NCBI GenBank assembly: GCA_031411235.1
Contig: JANOAR010000052.1
Span: forward strand, 1-64,000
Source of the DNA: JANOAR01 sp031411235
Lineage (GTDB): Bacteria > Verrucomicrobiota > Verrucomicrobiia > Verrucomicrobiales > Verrucomicrobiaceae
Length of the DNA stretch: 64,000 nt
Direction of reading: 5' to 3'
This document shows positions 7,472 to 16,114 of the stretch, piece after piece. Under the pieces are notes generated by a model that saw only the letters and a program-made list of their open reading frames with translations, was not told the DNA's origin and searched no databases. The translations under genes were made by a program, and so were the position numbers. Numbering within the stretch: the first letter of the stretch is position 1; the number at the start of each line of letters is the position of its first letter.

Positions 7472-8977
7472 ATGCCACACAAATACGCGCCCACGCCATC
7501 ACCCATCGTCACCGCTGGCATTATCAACTCAGGGATCTTCGCCGGGCTCGGCGTGCTTGTGCTGTCGCTGTTTACCGCCTGCAATCCAGAGACGAAATCG
7601 CCGCCCCTTGTCGTTTATTGTGCCGCAGGCTTGAGGGTTCCCGTCGAGGCCATCGCAAAGGACTACGAGGCCCAATACAAGCAACCCATCAGCCTGCAGT
7701 ATGGTGGCTCGCAGACGCTGCTGGCGGGGCTGCAAGTGACGCAATCCGGCGACCTCTTCATCCCTGCAGATGACAGCTATATCGACCTCGCCAAGGCGCA
7801 GCAACTCGCCACCACTAGCGTGCCTCTGGCGAAAATGAAACCCGTGCTCGTCGTCGCCAAAGGCAATCCCAAGAGCATCCACAACATCGCCGACTTGCAA
7901 CGCGAAGGCCTGCGCCTCGTCCTGCCCAATGCCGATGCCACAGCCACGGGTAAACTCGTCTGTAACGCTCTGCCTACTGCCTGGGCAGGGCTGGCTACCC
8001 GTGCGGTAGCAGTCACCGCCACGGTGAATGAGGTGGGCACCGCGATGAAGACAGGCAGCGCGGATGCGGGCTTCATTTGGGATAGTATGCTGCCCCAGTA
8101 CCCCGAGGTGGAGGCCGTGGCGATCCCCGAACTGAGCAGCCTCCATGCAAGCGTGAGTGTGGCCCTTCTTAATGCCTCAAAAGTACCGAGCGCGGCGATG
8201 AAGTTCGCCCGCTATCTCGCCGCCCAAGATGTGGGTTTGCCCGTTTTCCAGAAGCATGGCTTCCAGGTCGTCGAGGGCGACCCGTGGGCCGAGACGCCAG
8301 AGCTGATGCTCTACGCTGGCTCGATGCTGCGACCCGCCATTGAGGCCACCATCGTCGCCTTCGAGCAGCGCGAGGGCGTGCGCGTGACCCGCGTCTATAA
8401 CGGCTGCGGCATCCTGGTGGCGCAGATGAAGGCAGGCTCGAAGCCCGATGCCTACTTCGCCTGTGATTTGGAATTCATGAAGCAGGTGCAAGATGACTTC
8501 GCCCCAGCGGATACCATTTCCGAAAACGAACTCGTCATCCTCGTGCAGAAAGGCAACCCCAAGGGCATCGCCGATCTGCGCGATCTGACCAAGCCCGGCG
8601 TACGCGTGGGCGTAGGCCACGAGAAGCAGTGCGCGATGGGCTGGATCACCCAGCGCACGCTTACCGAGGGCGGGATCAAAGACGAGGTGATGAAGAACGT
8701 GACCGTGCAAACGCCCACGGGAGACATGCTCGTCAACCAGATGCAAACGGGCTCGCTCGATGCCGCTGTGACCTACGTGAGCAATGCCGTGGGTGCAGGC
8801 GACAAGCTCGATGCTGTGCGCATCCAAGGCATCAAGTGCAGCGTCGCCAGCCAACCTTTTGCCGTGGCAAAAAATGTGCAGTTCAAGCAACTCGCCGAAC
8901 GCCTGCACGAGGCGCTACGCTCCGCAAAATCGAAGGACACCTTTGAAGGCGAAGGCTTCCAATGGAAGGCGAAGTGA
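7472..8977 (+). CDS. Lipoprotein with two fused molybdate-type substrate-binding (ModA) domains
   Basis: 501 residues from the ATG at 7472, chosen because it gives a lipoprotein signal ending LFTAC (Cys near 35). Two periplasmic-binding domains follow in tandem. The first starts VVYCAAGLRVPVEAIAKDYE, continues with YGGSQTLLAG and DLFIPADDSY; the second starts MLYAGSMLRPAIEATIVAFE, continues with YNGCGILVAQ and DAYFACD. Both match ModA/WtpA signatures. ModA proteins are normally single-domain, about 250 residues, and deliver molybdate or tungstate to ModBC. No modB or modC lies in this window. The upstream start at 7346 would overlap the previous gene and is less likely. Confidence 0.88.
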   Translation: MPHKYAPTPSPIVTAGIINSGIFAGLGVLVLSLFTACNPETKSPPLVVYCAAGLRVPVEAIAKDYEAQYKQPISLQYGGSQTLLAGLQVTQSGDLFIPADDSYIDLAKAQQLATTSVPLAKMKPVLVVAKGNPKSIHNIADLQREGLRLVLPNADATATGKLVCNALPTAWAGLATRAVAVTATVNEVGTAMKTGSADAGFIWDSMLPQYPEVEAVAIPELSSLHASVSVALLNASKVPSAAMKFARYLAAQDVGLPVFQKHGFQVVEGDPWAETPELMLYAGSMLRPAIEATIVAFEQREGVRVTRVYNGCGILVAQMKAGSKPDAYFACDLEFMKQVQDDFAPADTISENELVILVQKGNPKGIADLRDLTKPGVRVGVGHEKQCAMGWITQRTLTEGGIKDEVMKNVTVQTPTGDMLVNQMQTGSLDAAVTYVSNAVGAGDKLDAVRIQGIKCSVASQPFAVAKNVQFKQLAERLHEALRSAKSKDTFEGEGFQWKAK

Positions 8978-8986
8978 GTGCGGCTC

Positions 8987-9504
8987 TCAGCACGCCGTAG
9001 GCGCACTCGCCAGAGTGCGGCGCTCGTGTTCAATGCAAGGAATCATGGCGTAGCGTCGGCGGCTTCCACTTGTTCGAAAAGCACCACCAATCCAGCGGTG
9101 CTCCGGGGGATCATTGTTCACCGGGTAGGGCACAGGCGGCACATTGATGGCTTGCCCCTCGAAGGCGAGGCAGATGAGATTCATAGCTCCCGAGGCATTC
9201 AGGTCTGGATCCTTCAGCACGTTGAAGGCGAGGCCCTGCTCCTCGGTCAGGCGGAATAAATTCCGCCACGCGGCATTGACGCGCTTGGTCTGGCCATCGG
9301 GCGAGAAGATTTGCACACTGAGCGGGCTTTGCTCAAAGAGCAGCTTCCAGCGCGTCTCGCTTGCGTGCGCCGCCTCACTGGTGGCCTTGTTTTGGAGTAT
9401 GGACTGCTCTCGAACTCTCCGCATACACCGCCGAAAAACAAAGACGCGATCAGTGCGCCGATGACCAGTGCGCCGCCAGCAACGATGAAGAGTGTGGGAT
9501 CCAT
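8987..9504 (-). pseudogene. Frameshifted fragment of a membrane-anchored PAS sensor
   Basis: Reading from 9504, MDPTLFIVAGGALVIGALIASLFFGG encodes a single membrane helix; shortly after (about 9400-9425) the sense continues in another frame with REQSILQNKATSEAAH and a PAS domain (RWKLLFEQSPLSVQIFSPDG, VNAAWRNLFRLTEEQ, NDPPEHRWIGG). The PAS domain breaks off after RWIGG and no kinase follows. So a sensor protein lost its C-terminal part and suffered a frameshift. The truncation point lies next to a REP-like palindrome (8997-9020), which may mark the deletion. Confidence 0.7.
8997..9020. repeat. REP-like palindrome, CGCACTC-GCCA-GAGTGCG
   Basis: GTAGGCGCACTCGCCAGAGT continues to a 7-bp perfect hairpin around GCCA. 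The same motif with compensating arm changes occurs at 28138-28157, 28181-28200 (inverted) and 47761-47784 (inverted), so this is a dispersed family. Confidence 0.7.
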
Positions 9505-9615
9505 TGAACCCTGCTCTGGCACTGCTAAGCGCGAACTTCAACCGCTGAGACAACAGCGTATCTCTTTTTACCGCCTGCCATCATGATCCGGCACACCCCG
9601 TTGTTGAAGCTCTCG

Positions 9616-9651
9616 TATCCGACGAAAGTGCTACGACCATCGTCCAATACC
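9616..9651 (+). promoter_or_regulatory. 36-bp regulon element, copy F, upstream of the DUF4412 gene
   Basis: Begins TATCCGACGAAAGT and ends CGTCCAATACC; 53 bp before the ATG at 9704, same strand as the gene. The downstream CGTCA sits 30 bp after the element, as in the other copies. This is the only plus-strand copy, and it shows that orientation follows the gene and not the chromosome. Confidence 0.75.
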
Positions 9652-9703
9652 GCGCTTCGGATTTCTGCATGAGGATGCACCCGTCAACAAACCCAACTCA
9701 TCC

Positions 9704-10336
9704 ATGAAAACATCCACACTCGCCATCGCCCTCATCGTCCTTCATTTGTTCACCAGTCTTGTCCGTGCCGACCTCGTTATGGTGCAGGCCACCTTGGCCG
9801 GAGCGGCCAAGACCCCGATGCACACCACGATGTACATCAAGGGGAACAAGATGCGCACCGATAACGACACCACCTCCAGCGCCATCATCGACACCGCCAC
9901 TGGCGATATGACCATCCTCGTGCATGAGCAAAAAATGGTGATCAAAAAGAACACCAAGGAACTCGCAGCACTCGCATCGCCAGCGCCTAAAGTGGAGATT
10001 CCCGTCACCAAGCTCACCGCCACGGGCCAGATGGAAAAAGTCGATGCCTACGAGTGCGAAATCTACCTCAGCGAGAATGCAGGCACGGTGGTGAAGATGT
10101 GGATCTGCAAAAACTACCCCGGCTATGACAAGCTCAAAGAAGCGCTCAAACCCATGACCCAGATGGGTGCCCCTGATGCCCTCAAGTCCCCAGAGGTTCC
10201 CGGCATGATGATCAAGAGCGAATACGAGCAGCAAGGCCTCAAGTTCACCACCAAGTTGGTCAGCCTCAAAGAACAGCCCGTGAGCGATGACCTCTTCATC
10301 GTGCCTGCAGATTACAAGGCACCGGGGCTGGAGTGA
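9704..10336 (+). CDS. Secreted DUF4412-like protein
   Basis: 210 residues with a signal peptide (MKTSTLAIALIVLHLFTSLVRA). The mature part matches the DUF4412 pattern: a beta-rich body that carries an IKGNKMRTDND segment, a repeated element DMTILVHEQKMVIKKN, a central EKVDAYECEIY and a C-terminal PVSDDLFIVPADYK. Two Cys residues (ECEIY, WICKNY) could form a disulfide. The family is periplasmic or extracellular and of unknown function, with a fold resembling LolA-like lipid-binding proteins (inference). Its promoter region carries the 36-bp element shared with five genes near the sensor kinases. Confidence 0.8.
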   Translation: MKTSTLAIALIVLHLFTSLVRADLVMVQATLAGAAKTPMHTTMYIKGNKMRTDNDTTSSAIIDTATGDMTILVHEQKMVIKKNTKELAALASPAPKVEIPVTKLTATGQMEKVDAYECEIYLSENAGTVVKMWICKNYPGYDKLKEALKPMTQMGAPDALKSPEVPGMMIKSEYEQQGLKFTTKLVSLKEQPVSDDLFIVPADYKAPGLE

Positions 10337-10369
10337 TTTTAACGCAGAGCGCCGCGATAAATGAGCGGT

Positions 10370-10498
10370 TTACTGTGGGCTCGGATCTCCCGGAAGCGGG
10401 GCGATGCCGGCCCACTTCTCTGCGTAGTAGCTGGCCACGCGCAGCAAGTCCTGACGCATGGCGAGGATCTCCGGGCGTGCCCGAGAGAGGGCAAGACG
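10370..10498 (-). pseudogene. Remnant matching the C-terminus of the gene at 14734
   Basis: On the minus strand about 40 codons read LSRARPEILAMRQDLLRVAS, YYAEKWAGIAPLPGDPSPQ and stop at 10370-10372. The C-terminus of the protein ending at 14734 reads LSRLRPDSQAMRSDVCRVAS, YYLKLWANVEPLPGDPLPR. The match is obvious and includes the last residues, while nothing upstream of it is preserved here. It is therefore a leftover of a duplicated or deleted paralogue. Confidence 0.75.
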
Positions 10499-10721
10499 TC
10501 GCGCATAAATAAACGGGGCAACTCGTGGCATCGAATGGTGCTGCCGCGTAGCACGTTTTGGGAAAGTGTCATCTTGCCCTCAAACGCCAAAGGCGTTGAA
10601 GAAAATAGCCATGGGTGAGCCGAGCGAGCGAGGCCTACCCTCGGGGTTACCGCAGAGACGAATGACCAAGCTAAAGAGCCCTCGCGCTCATAGACAAGCC
10701 CAGCGCTCCGAAGAAAGCGGC

Positions 10722-10806
10722 GCTAAAGCGCACGCACTCCAGGACGCTTCGCGCCCGAGCAAGCGATGTAACATCGCGAAGCGTCCTGGAGTGCGGACGC
10801 TTTAGC
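10722..10806. repeat. Long near-perfect inverted repeat (32-bp arms), REP/BIME-like
   Basis: Arms 10722-10753 and 10775-10806 are reverse complements except for a 2-bp internal mismatch; the loop is 21 bp. The core CACTCCAGGACGCTTCGCG and outer GCTAAAGCG resemble the arms at 1123-1220. It could form a very stable hairpin. Confidence 0.85.
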
Positions 10807-11011
10807 CTGAGCGTTACCTACCTCTTTCTCGCGTTGTGCGCCCCACAAGGTAAACACAAAAAACTCTGCCGGTGAACCAACACCGTGGGTGTTGGCGCTT
10901 AGACATCGTTGGGTGAAATCGACCTCCCGAGCACGATTCATCACCACTGACTTGTGGGCAAAGCTCAGCGCTTGAGCGCCGCTTTTGTTAGGCCAATGAT
11001 TCAACTGCCAA

Positions 11012-11155
11012 TCACAAAGCCCTCGCCAAAGCCCAAGATGTTGCGTGGTAGCGTAGCGTGATGGCTAACATGCAGACGAGGGTTACTCCGCCAGCGATGA
11101 CGGCGACGATCATCCCTTCGACGATGAAGAGTTTGGAGAGGTTCGAGTAGCGCAT
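11012..11155 (-). CDS. Possible small membrane protein (47 aa)
   Basis: An ATG at 11155 opens a 47-codon frame: a short basic N-terminus (MRYSNLSKLFIVEG) and one clear membrane segment (MIVAVIAGGVTLVCMLAITL) before a stop at 11012-11014. The topology resembles the start of the PAS fragment at 9504, so it could also be the decayed beginning of a membrane sensor. Support is only the hydrophobic profile. Confidence 0.35.
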   Translation of the reverse strand: MRYSNLSKLFIVEGMIVAVIAGGVTLVCMLAITLRYHATSWALARAL

Positions 11156-11351
11156 GGCGGGCACGAAAAGTTAGCGAAGGCGTGTCGCCAATTCGTCGAG
11201 CAGCGCAGACGAAATCAGACCAATGTCGCGCTTGGCGATCCAATGGCTGTGGGTCGCCCACTGGCCGTTGGAGGACGCATTTCGCTCATGACGATCACGA
11301 TAAAGATGAAGATGCTCATGGCGATAGGATATGATGGCGAAGCGCCGAGGA

Positions 11352-13994
11352 TCAGGGTTTGCCCAACACCAGGTCTTTCGCGTCGGCGAACTGGGCGCTG
11401 AAGATCACGCCGCTGGCGCACACTTGCTTGGCGATGCCCTTGGTGCCTGAACCGGTGTCGTCCAGATGATTGGCGGCGATGCTGAGGCTCTTGATGGCCA
11501 TGGGCAGGGGGCGGTCGATGAAGCTGCCTTTGCGCACCGTCAGCGTGGGAGCCCAGGTGGCAGCAGCCGTGCTGGTGAAGTTGCCAGTGAGGATGGCTTG
11601 GTTGTTGGTGGTGCTGGCACCGACCAGAGTGACCAAGGCCGCGTAGTGGGACGAGCCGCCCATGTCGAAGCGCTGGAGGGTGCCAATGCGCAGCCCATGA
11701 GTGCCGGCAATCACATCGCTCTCGCGGAAGATCAGGTGCAGGGCGTTCCCCGAGTAGAGCCACACGCCCACATCATTGCTAGTGTTGATGCCGGGGCCTG
11801 CGACCTGGGCGCGAATGAGAATGGCTCCACCATCGGCGATGTAGGTGTTCAAGAAATTGGTGAACTTCACACCCGTCGCCAGACCGGGAGCTTGCTGCAT
11901 ACGAATGGCCACAGCCTCCAGGTAGGTTCCGACTGGCACTTGGCTCGAAAACCGACGCCAGATACCACTCGTCACGCCACTGGCACCGCCGGTCAAAGTC
12001 GCGCGGAAGATCAGATCCGTGGCGCTGATCGACTCGCTGGTGAAGGTGCTGAACTTCGCGGTACCCGCACCGGGGGCGGGGTCGCCTTTGCGTGCGACGG
12101 CGGCGGCATCGCTCATGCCCAACGTCTTCACGATGAGGGCAGAGTTACTCGTGGTCGGTGCGCCAGTGAGCGCAGCGACGAAGGCCACGCGATTGCCGTT
12201 GGAGGCGACGCGAGCGGTCATCTGGCCATAGTTGAATCCTGTCACGGGAGAGAGCTGACCTTCGCGTGCTTCGTCCACCATCATGGTGTTGGTGAGGCGG
12301 CCAATGCGCGAGTCATTGATCGTGCTGACGCCTGCTGTTCCCACCTTGGCGCTATAGGCCAGCATGGCCAAACCGGAACTCATAGGGCAGCTCACGACTT
12401 CATTGATTTTGCCAATCGTTTCCTGCGTGCCGTTGACTGACATAGCGGAGTTCTCACCCATGGTGCGGAAGGCGACGGTGCCGTCGTCAAAGAAGAGATT
12501 TTGCTCCAGCGCGCCGCCCGTGAAGCGAACGAGGAAGACGCCTTTGCCATCGGGAGTGAAGAGGGGCTTGGTGGGCACGCTGAGCTTGCGGCTGCCAAAG
12601 GTTTGGTTCTCACGCGAGATCAGCTCATGCGGGCCGCTCAGGTTGCTCCACAGGCCGGAGTTGGTCGCCGTCGTGGTGCCGCCACCGCTGACGGTGCCCG
12701 TGTGCATGACCTTGCCGACAGGCAACACGGAGATGTCAGCCAGAGTATGAAAGTTCGTGCCCGTGGGCGTGCCGGGGGCGGCCTTCTTGGTCGTTGCGAT
12801 GACGCCACCCGTGGGCCAGCTGCCTGCGACGGAAGTGAAGCGTGAAACGCGACCCGCCTGCGCCGTGCCACCCGCAGCACTGTAATCGAGTGCCATGACC
12901 GTGGTGCCGAAGATGCCCACCGCACGACCGTAGCCAGCCGCGACCGGAACCGAGGTCACCATGGAGGTCAGGCTACCGGAGGTCAGGTCATAGAGCCAAG
13001 TGCTGCCGTAGGCTCCAATCACGACCAGGGAATCTGAAGCGGACAACGACTGACCGAAGTTAGTACCTGCTGGTGCCGTGATTTCCTTCACCAGCACGAA
13101 GGTGTTTTTGTCATACATGTAAACCGCGCCCGCATCCGTTTTGCCTACTTGGTCACGCTGGGGGCAGCCGATCAGGATGTAGTTCCCGGCGATAGCGACC
13201 GCGGCACCGTAACTGTCATTGGCGACCGTGGTGGGAGCGACGAATTGCACCGTGGGGGTGCCATTCAGATTCACCGTCACCTTGCCCGATTTCTCCATAC
13301 CATTGTAGTCGTATGTATCCTCCCCAATCACGGTGACAGCACCAGCAACGGCGACGGCAGAACCAAACCCACCATACTCCTGGGGATACGAGGGATTGAA
13401 GTTTGCGGTGACTACTCCGGTGCTAGCGGAGATTTGCTGCACCAGACCTGAAAACATGTAGAACCCCAGAGCAGGATTGTTCAACACCCATGACTCAGGC
13501 ATACCGATCAGCAGCGCATCTCCATCGATCGCCAGACTTTCCACCACCGCTGTCTTCAAGTCTGGCAGAGGAGGAGGACTCGTGGGTGTGTGCGACCAGA
13601 GCGTTTTGCCCGTAGTGAGGTCAAGGGCGAGCACGCTAAACATACTGTGCGTGACGAACGCCCTTGAACCCTGCACACAGAGGTTCTTGCCGAAGTTGCC
13701 ACCACTCACAGGTGCAGCGGGACGGATGCGGCGGACAAAGGCCATCGTTGTGGCGCTGAACACCTGCACTTCACCAGCACCGCTGAGGATCGCTCCGCCT
13801 GTCGTGGCCGCATAGCTGGCATTGGGCACACCGACGACGATGTAGCTCTGGCTGATGCCGATGGCGTAAGTCGAGTTCGATAGTGCTGCGGTGCCCGCAG
13901 GGAACTTCAGTTCCGAGATGATGCCTGTGGAGGCGTGGAGCGAAGTGGCTGCACTGAGCAAGATGGCGAGGCTGGTGACGAGGATGTGTTTCAT
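11352..13994 (-). CDS. Large secreted beta-propeller protein (FG-GAP-like repeats)
   Basis: 880 residues with a signal peptide (MKHILVTSLAILLSAATSLHA). The first half (about 25-400) contains repeats of the type FGSAVAVAGAVTVIG, YGAAVAIAGNYILIG, FGQSLSASDSLVVIG and YGRAVGIFGTTVMA, each separated by about 50-60 residues, which is the signature of integrin-like FG-GAP beta-propeller blades. The second half (about 420-870) is another beta-rich region with recurring VARKGDPAPGAG- and IFRESDVIAG-like motifs, found in large secreted proteins with a choice-of-anchor-like architecture. No PEP-CTERM or sorting signal is seen. Ligand unknown. Regulated, by inference, from the 36-bp element 53 bp upstream. 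Confidence 0.8.
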   Translation of the reverse strand: MKHILVTSLAILLSAATSLHASTGIISELKFPAGTAALSNSTYAIGISQSYIVVGVPNASYAATTGGAILSGAGEVQVFSATTMAFVRRIRPAAPVSGGNFGKNLCVQGSRAFVTHSMFSVLALDLTTGKTLWSHTPTSPPPLPDLKTAVVESLAIDGDALLIGMPESWVLNNPALGFYMFSGLVQQISASTGVVTANFNPSYPQEYGGFGSAVAVAGAVTVIGEDTYDYNGMEKSGKVTVNLNGTPTVQFVAPTTVANDSYGAAVAIAGNYILIGCPQRDQVGKTDAGAVYMYDKNTFVLVKEITAPAGTNFGQSLSASDSLVVIGAYGSTWLYDLTSGSLTSMVTSVPVAAGYGRAVGIFGTTVMALDYSAAGGTAQAGRVSRFTSVAGSWPTGGVIATTKKAAPGTPTGTNFHTLADISVLPVGKVMHTGTVSGGGTTTATNSGLWSNLSGPHELISRENQTFGSRKLSVPTKPLFTPDGKGVFLVRFTGGALEQNLFFDDGTVAFRTMGENSAMSVNGTQETIGKINEVVSCPMSSGLAMLAYSAKVGTAGVSTINDSRIGRLTNTMMVDEAREGQLSPVTGFNYGQMTARVASNGNRVAFVAALTGAPTTSNSALIVKTLGMSDAAAVARKGDPAPGAGTAKFSTFTSESISATDLIFRATLTGGASGVTSGIWRRFSSQVPVGTYLEAVAIRMQQAPGLATGVKFTNFLNTYIADGGAILIRAQVAGPGINTSNDVGVWLYSGNALHLIFRESDVIAGTHGLRIGTLQRFDMGGSSHYAALVTLVGASTTNNQAILTGNFTSTAAATWAPTLTVRKGSFIDRPLPMAIKSLSIAANHLDDTGSGTKGIAKQVCASGVIFSAQFADAKDLVLGKP

Positions 13995-14046
13995 GTTGGT
14001 GGCGTTTGTTGTGACGCCACCATCTTTGCTCCATTTGGCTTACCTG

Positions 14047-14082
14047 GGTATTGGCCTTCTGGTCTAGGACTAAAGTCGGATA
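14047..14082 (-). promoter_or_regulatory. 36-bp regulon element, copy A, upstream of the FG-GAP-like gene
   Basis: On the minus strand it begins TATCCGACTTTAGTCCTAGA and ends GGCCAATACC, 52 bp before the start at 13994. CGTCA follows 30 bp later. Confidence 0.75.
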
Positions 14083-14142
14083 CGAAGGGGCAGACACACT
14101 CTCCGAAGCGCCGTTTGGGGCGCAGAAGAAGCGTATGGAAGC

Positions 14143-14706
14143 TCAAAATCGACCCAGGTACACCGAGCGGATGAGCGGCTTATCAGGGGCTGAATCCAGA
14201 ACGATAAGCTCAATCTCTTTACCTTTAAAAACCTGGTGAGTGGAGGGTGTGTAAGGCAGCTTGAGGCGGGCCTTCTTATCCACTCCCTGCCAGGCGTAGC
14301 GGATATTGGCATAGTAAGAGCGGATGACGGAGCGTTGAAAGGCCGGAGTGGTGTCGCTGTGGCTGGCTTCGTGGGAATACATGTCCACATCTTCCACGAT
14401 GCCTTTGATGGTGATGCCGTTGCCAAGCACCTTCTTCAGCCACAGGTAGCGACGCACAAGAACGATCAAGGCCACCGCCGCTACGATGAGAGCAACCGTC
14501 GGCCCCCACTCTGCGGCCCAAATTTCAGCGGGTGAATTTTCGACCTTCACGACTGAGGCAACGGGTTGAGTTGCCCATGTGATGCCAGCGGCAGCGAACA
14601 AGCAGAACCCACACGTATTCGCGGCACGCTCGATCGTGCGGTCGAGGCGATAGAGGGACTTGAGGCTGGGCATCGACTGGGACGAAGGCATGGATGGGGA
14701 GTTCAT
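14143..14706 (-). CDS. Membrane protein with DUF3592-like soluble domain
   Basis: 187 residues. Two hydrophobic segments (about 31-52 and 68-86, the latter WGPTVALIVAAVALIVLVRRYLW cut by basic residues) are followed by a soluble beta-rich domain (about 95-187) with VIRSYYANIRYAWQGV and LPYTPSTHQVFKGKEIELIV, which resembles DUF3592 (a chain of strands ending in a short Pro-containing loop). No catalytic residues. It ends 60 bp before regulatory copy A and follows the frame-disrupted gene at 14734 by 27 bp, suggesting one transcription unit running from about 16551. Confidence 0.6.
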   Translation of the reverse strand: MNSPSMPSSQSMPSLKSLYRLDRTIERAANTCGFCLFAAAGITWATQPVASVVKVENSPAEIWAAEWGPTVALIVAAVALIVLVRRYLWLKKVLGNGITIKGIVEDVDMYSHEASHSDTTPAFQRSVIRSYYANIRYAWQGVDKKARLKLPYTPSTHQVFKGKEIELIVLDSAPDKPLIRSVYLGRF

Positions 14707-14733
14707 GGTGTTGTGGAGTTTGTGTTTGGATTT

Positions 14734-16043
14734 TTAACGAGGCAATGGATCACCGGGCAAGGGTTCGACGTTGGCCCAGAGTTTCAGGTAATAACTGGCC
14801 ACGCGGCAGACATCGCTGCGCATCGCTTGGCTGTCGGGGCGCAGGCGGGAGAGTTCCAGCATCTCGCGCAGTTCGGGGATGAAGTCGCCGTGGGCCTTCT
14901 CGCGCAAGTTGCGTGCGGCATCCAACCAAGCGCTGAAGCGGATGGAGACATCGGCGGCACCTTCGTAGCCTGGATCTTGCTCGGGCGTGGAGGCGTTGAA
15001 CTTGCCGATGCGGGCGATGATGTCGCGTCCGGCGGCGGCGACTCCGGGACTCAATTCAGCACCGGGTTGTCCCATGCGCCCGATAACATACAACGCGCCG
15101 GCAGCAGCGCGCGCAGCCTCATCGTAGTGGCCGTCGGTGAGCATCAAGGTGTTAAGCTCGGTGACAAACGTGGGCTTGTTGATGATGCGCTGCATGGCAA
15201 CGCTGCGGCGCTTCTCGGGATGTGCAGTTCGGTGTATTCCATCCACGCGCTGATGGACGCGTCGGCGGGGATGCTGTCGAATTTGGACTGTGCTTCGGCT
15301 TCGTTCTGAGCTTCAAATTCTGCATCCGTGAGAGGCGGTGGTGGCGGCGGGATGCGGCGCACTCGGAAGCGGAAGGACGATTGGGTATCAGGCCACGGCG
15401 GATCGCCCGCCCGCGGCTGTGGGAACCATTCGCTCCATTGCTCGTTTGCTTTGCCAGGACGCGCGGGTAGTGGAACGACGAAGTCGCCGATGCCTTCACT
15501 GCCGATGCTTGCGCTCATCGTCAGGGGGCCGCGAGAGGTGAACAAGAAGACTTCGGCGGGAACGATCCACCGCTCATTCTCCAGGTGCGCTTCACTCAAT
15601 TTCAGCTCGCCATTTTCTGCGGAGAACTGCACATGATCGGCAGACGTGCTGAGGCGGAGGAGGGTCTCGCCAGATGGCTTGGCGTGGCCAACGGGCAGTT
15701 TGATCTCGAGTTCAAGCGTGAGTTCCTCGCCATCAATCGTCGGTGGAAAGTCCGCCAGCAGGTAGAGCATCACGGTCACCAGTCCGGCGATGCCGAGCAC
15801 GATGCCAGACGCGCATCCCAGCGCTTTCCCAAACCCTGGGCCGACAACGCGGGCCGCAATCAAGCCGATGACGAAGGCCGTAATGCCGCCGAGGACAGCG
15901 ATGTCGATTATGAGAAAAGCGGCCCCGATGTCGTGGCTCGACACATGATACCAATCCTCATACGCGCATGTGACCAAGCCCGAGCCGAACAAGCCGAGGA
16001 CACCCGTGAGGACGGCGATGAGCAAGGAAAATTTCCAGTTCAT
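14734..16043 (-). pseudogene. Membrane protein gene split by a frameshift (or sequencing error)
   Basis: The 5' frame (16043 to about 15215) encodes three or four membrane helices (MNWKFSLLIAVLTGVLGLFG; IGAAFLIIDIAVLGGITAFV; GCASGIVLGIAGLVTVML) and a periplasmic beta-rich domain, ending sensibly at SISAWMEYTELHIP. The 3' frame takes up at PEKRRSVAMQRIINK (about 15219) and runs to 14734, ending in PLPGDPLPR. The frames are related by -1, consistent with loss of one base at 15214-15222. No slippery heptamer is seen there, so programmed frameshifting is unlikely. The remnant at 10370 matches the very end of the downstream frame, showing that the 3' part is a real coding region. Two separate proteins remain possible. 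Confidence 0.65.
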
Positions 16044-16114
16044 AGAAGTGCAGGAGTGAGACCTTCGTTGGCTTGCAGCACGGAGATGAGGGAGATGGTT
16101 TGGGGCGTGTTCAT
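16040..16114 (-). CDS. Tiny ORF (24 aa) with ATGA overlaps at both ends
   Basis: ATG at 16114 overlaps the TGA of the upstream membrane protein gene, and its own TGA (16040-16042) overlaps the ATG of the next gene at 16043. The peptide is MNTPQTISLISVLQANEGLT plus PALL. Two exact four-base stop-start overlaps in a row fit translational coupling, but a chance open frame in a 70-bp gap cannot be excluded. Confidence 0.4.
   Translation of the reverse strand: MNTPQTISLISVLQANEGLTPALL

Larger units (their letters stand above)
10337..11351. other. Gene-poor stretch with a gene remnant, REP-like hairpins and one possible small ORF
   Basis: Holds a remnant related to the 14.7-kb membrane gene (10370-10498), a very long inverted repeat (10722-10806), a short perfect hairpin CCAACACC-GTG-GGTGTTGG (10877-10895) and a possible 47-residue membrane ORF (11012-11155). 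Other open frames here have unnatural composition and no domain. Confidence 0.6.

Noticed and set aside
10986..10992. GTTAGGC, like the R' box of an integron attC site
   Set aside because: No matching RYYYAAC partner and no attC-like fold within the expected distance; no integron gene or cassette context.
11466..12440. Plus-strand frame inside the FG-GAP-like gene
   Set aside because: Arg/Gly/Ala-rich shadow; no signal or domain, whereas the minus-strand gene has a signal peptide and repeats.
15214..15222. Programmed -1 frameshift
   Set aside because: No X-XXY-YYZ slippery heptamer and no obvious stimulating structure.
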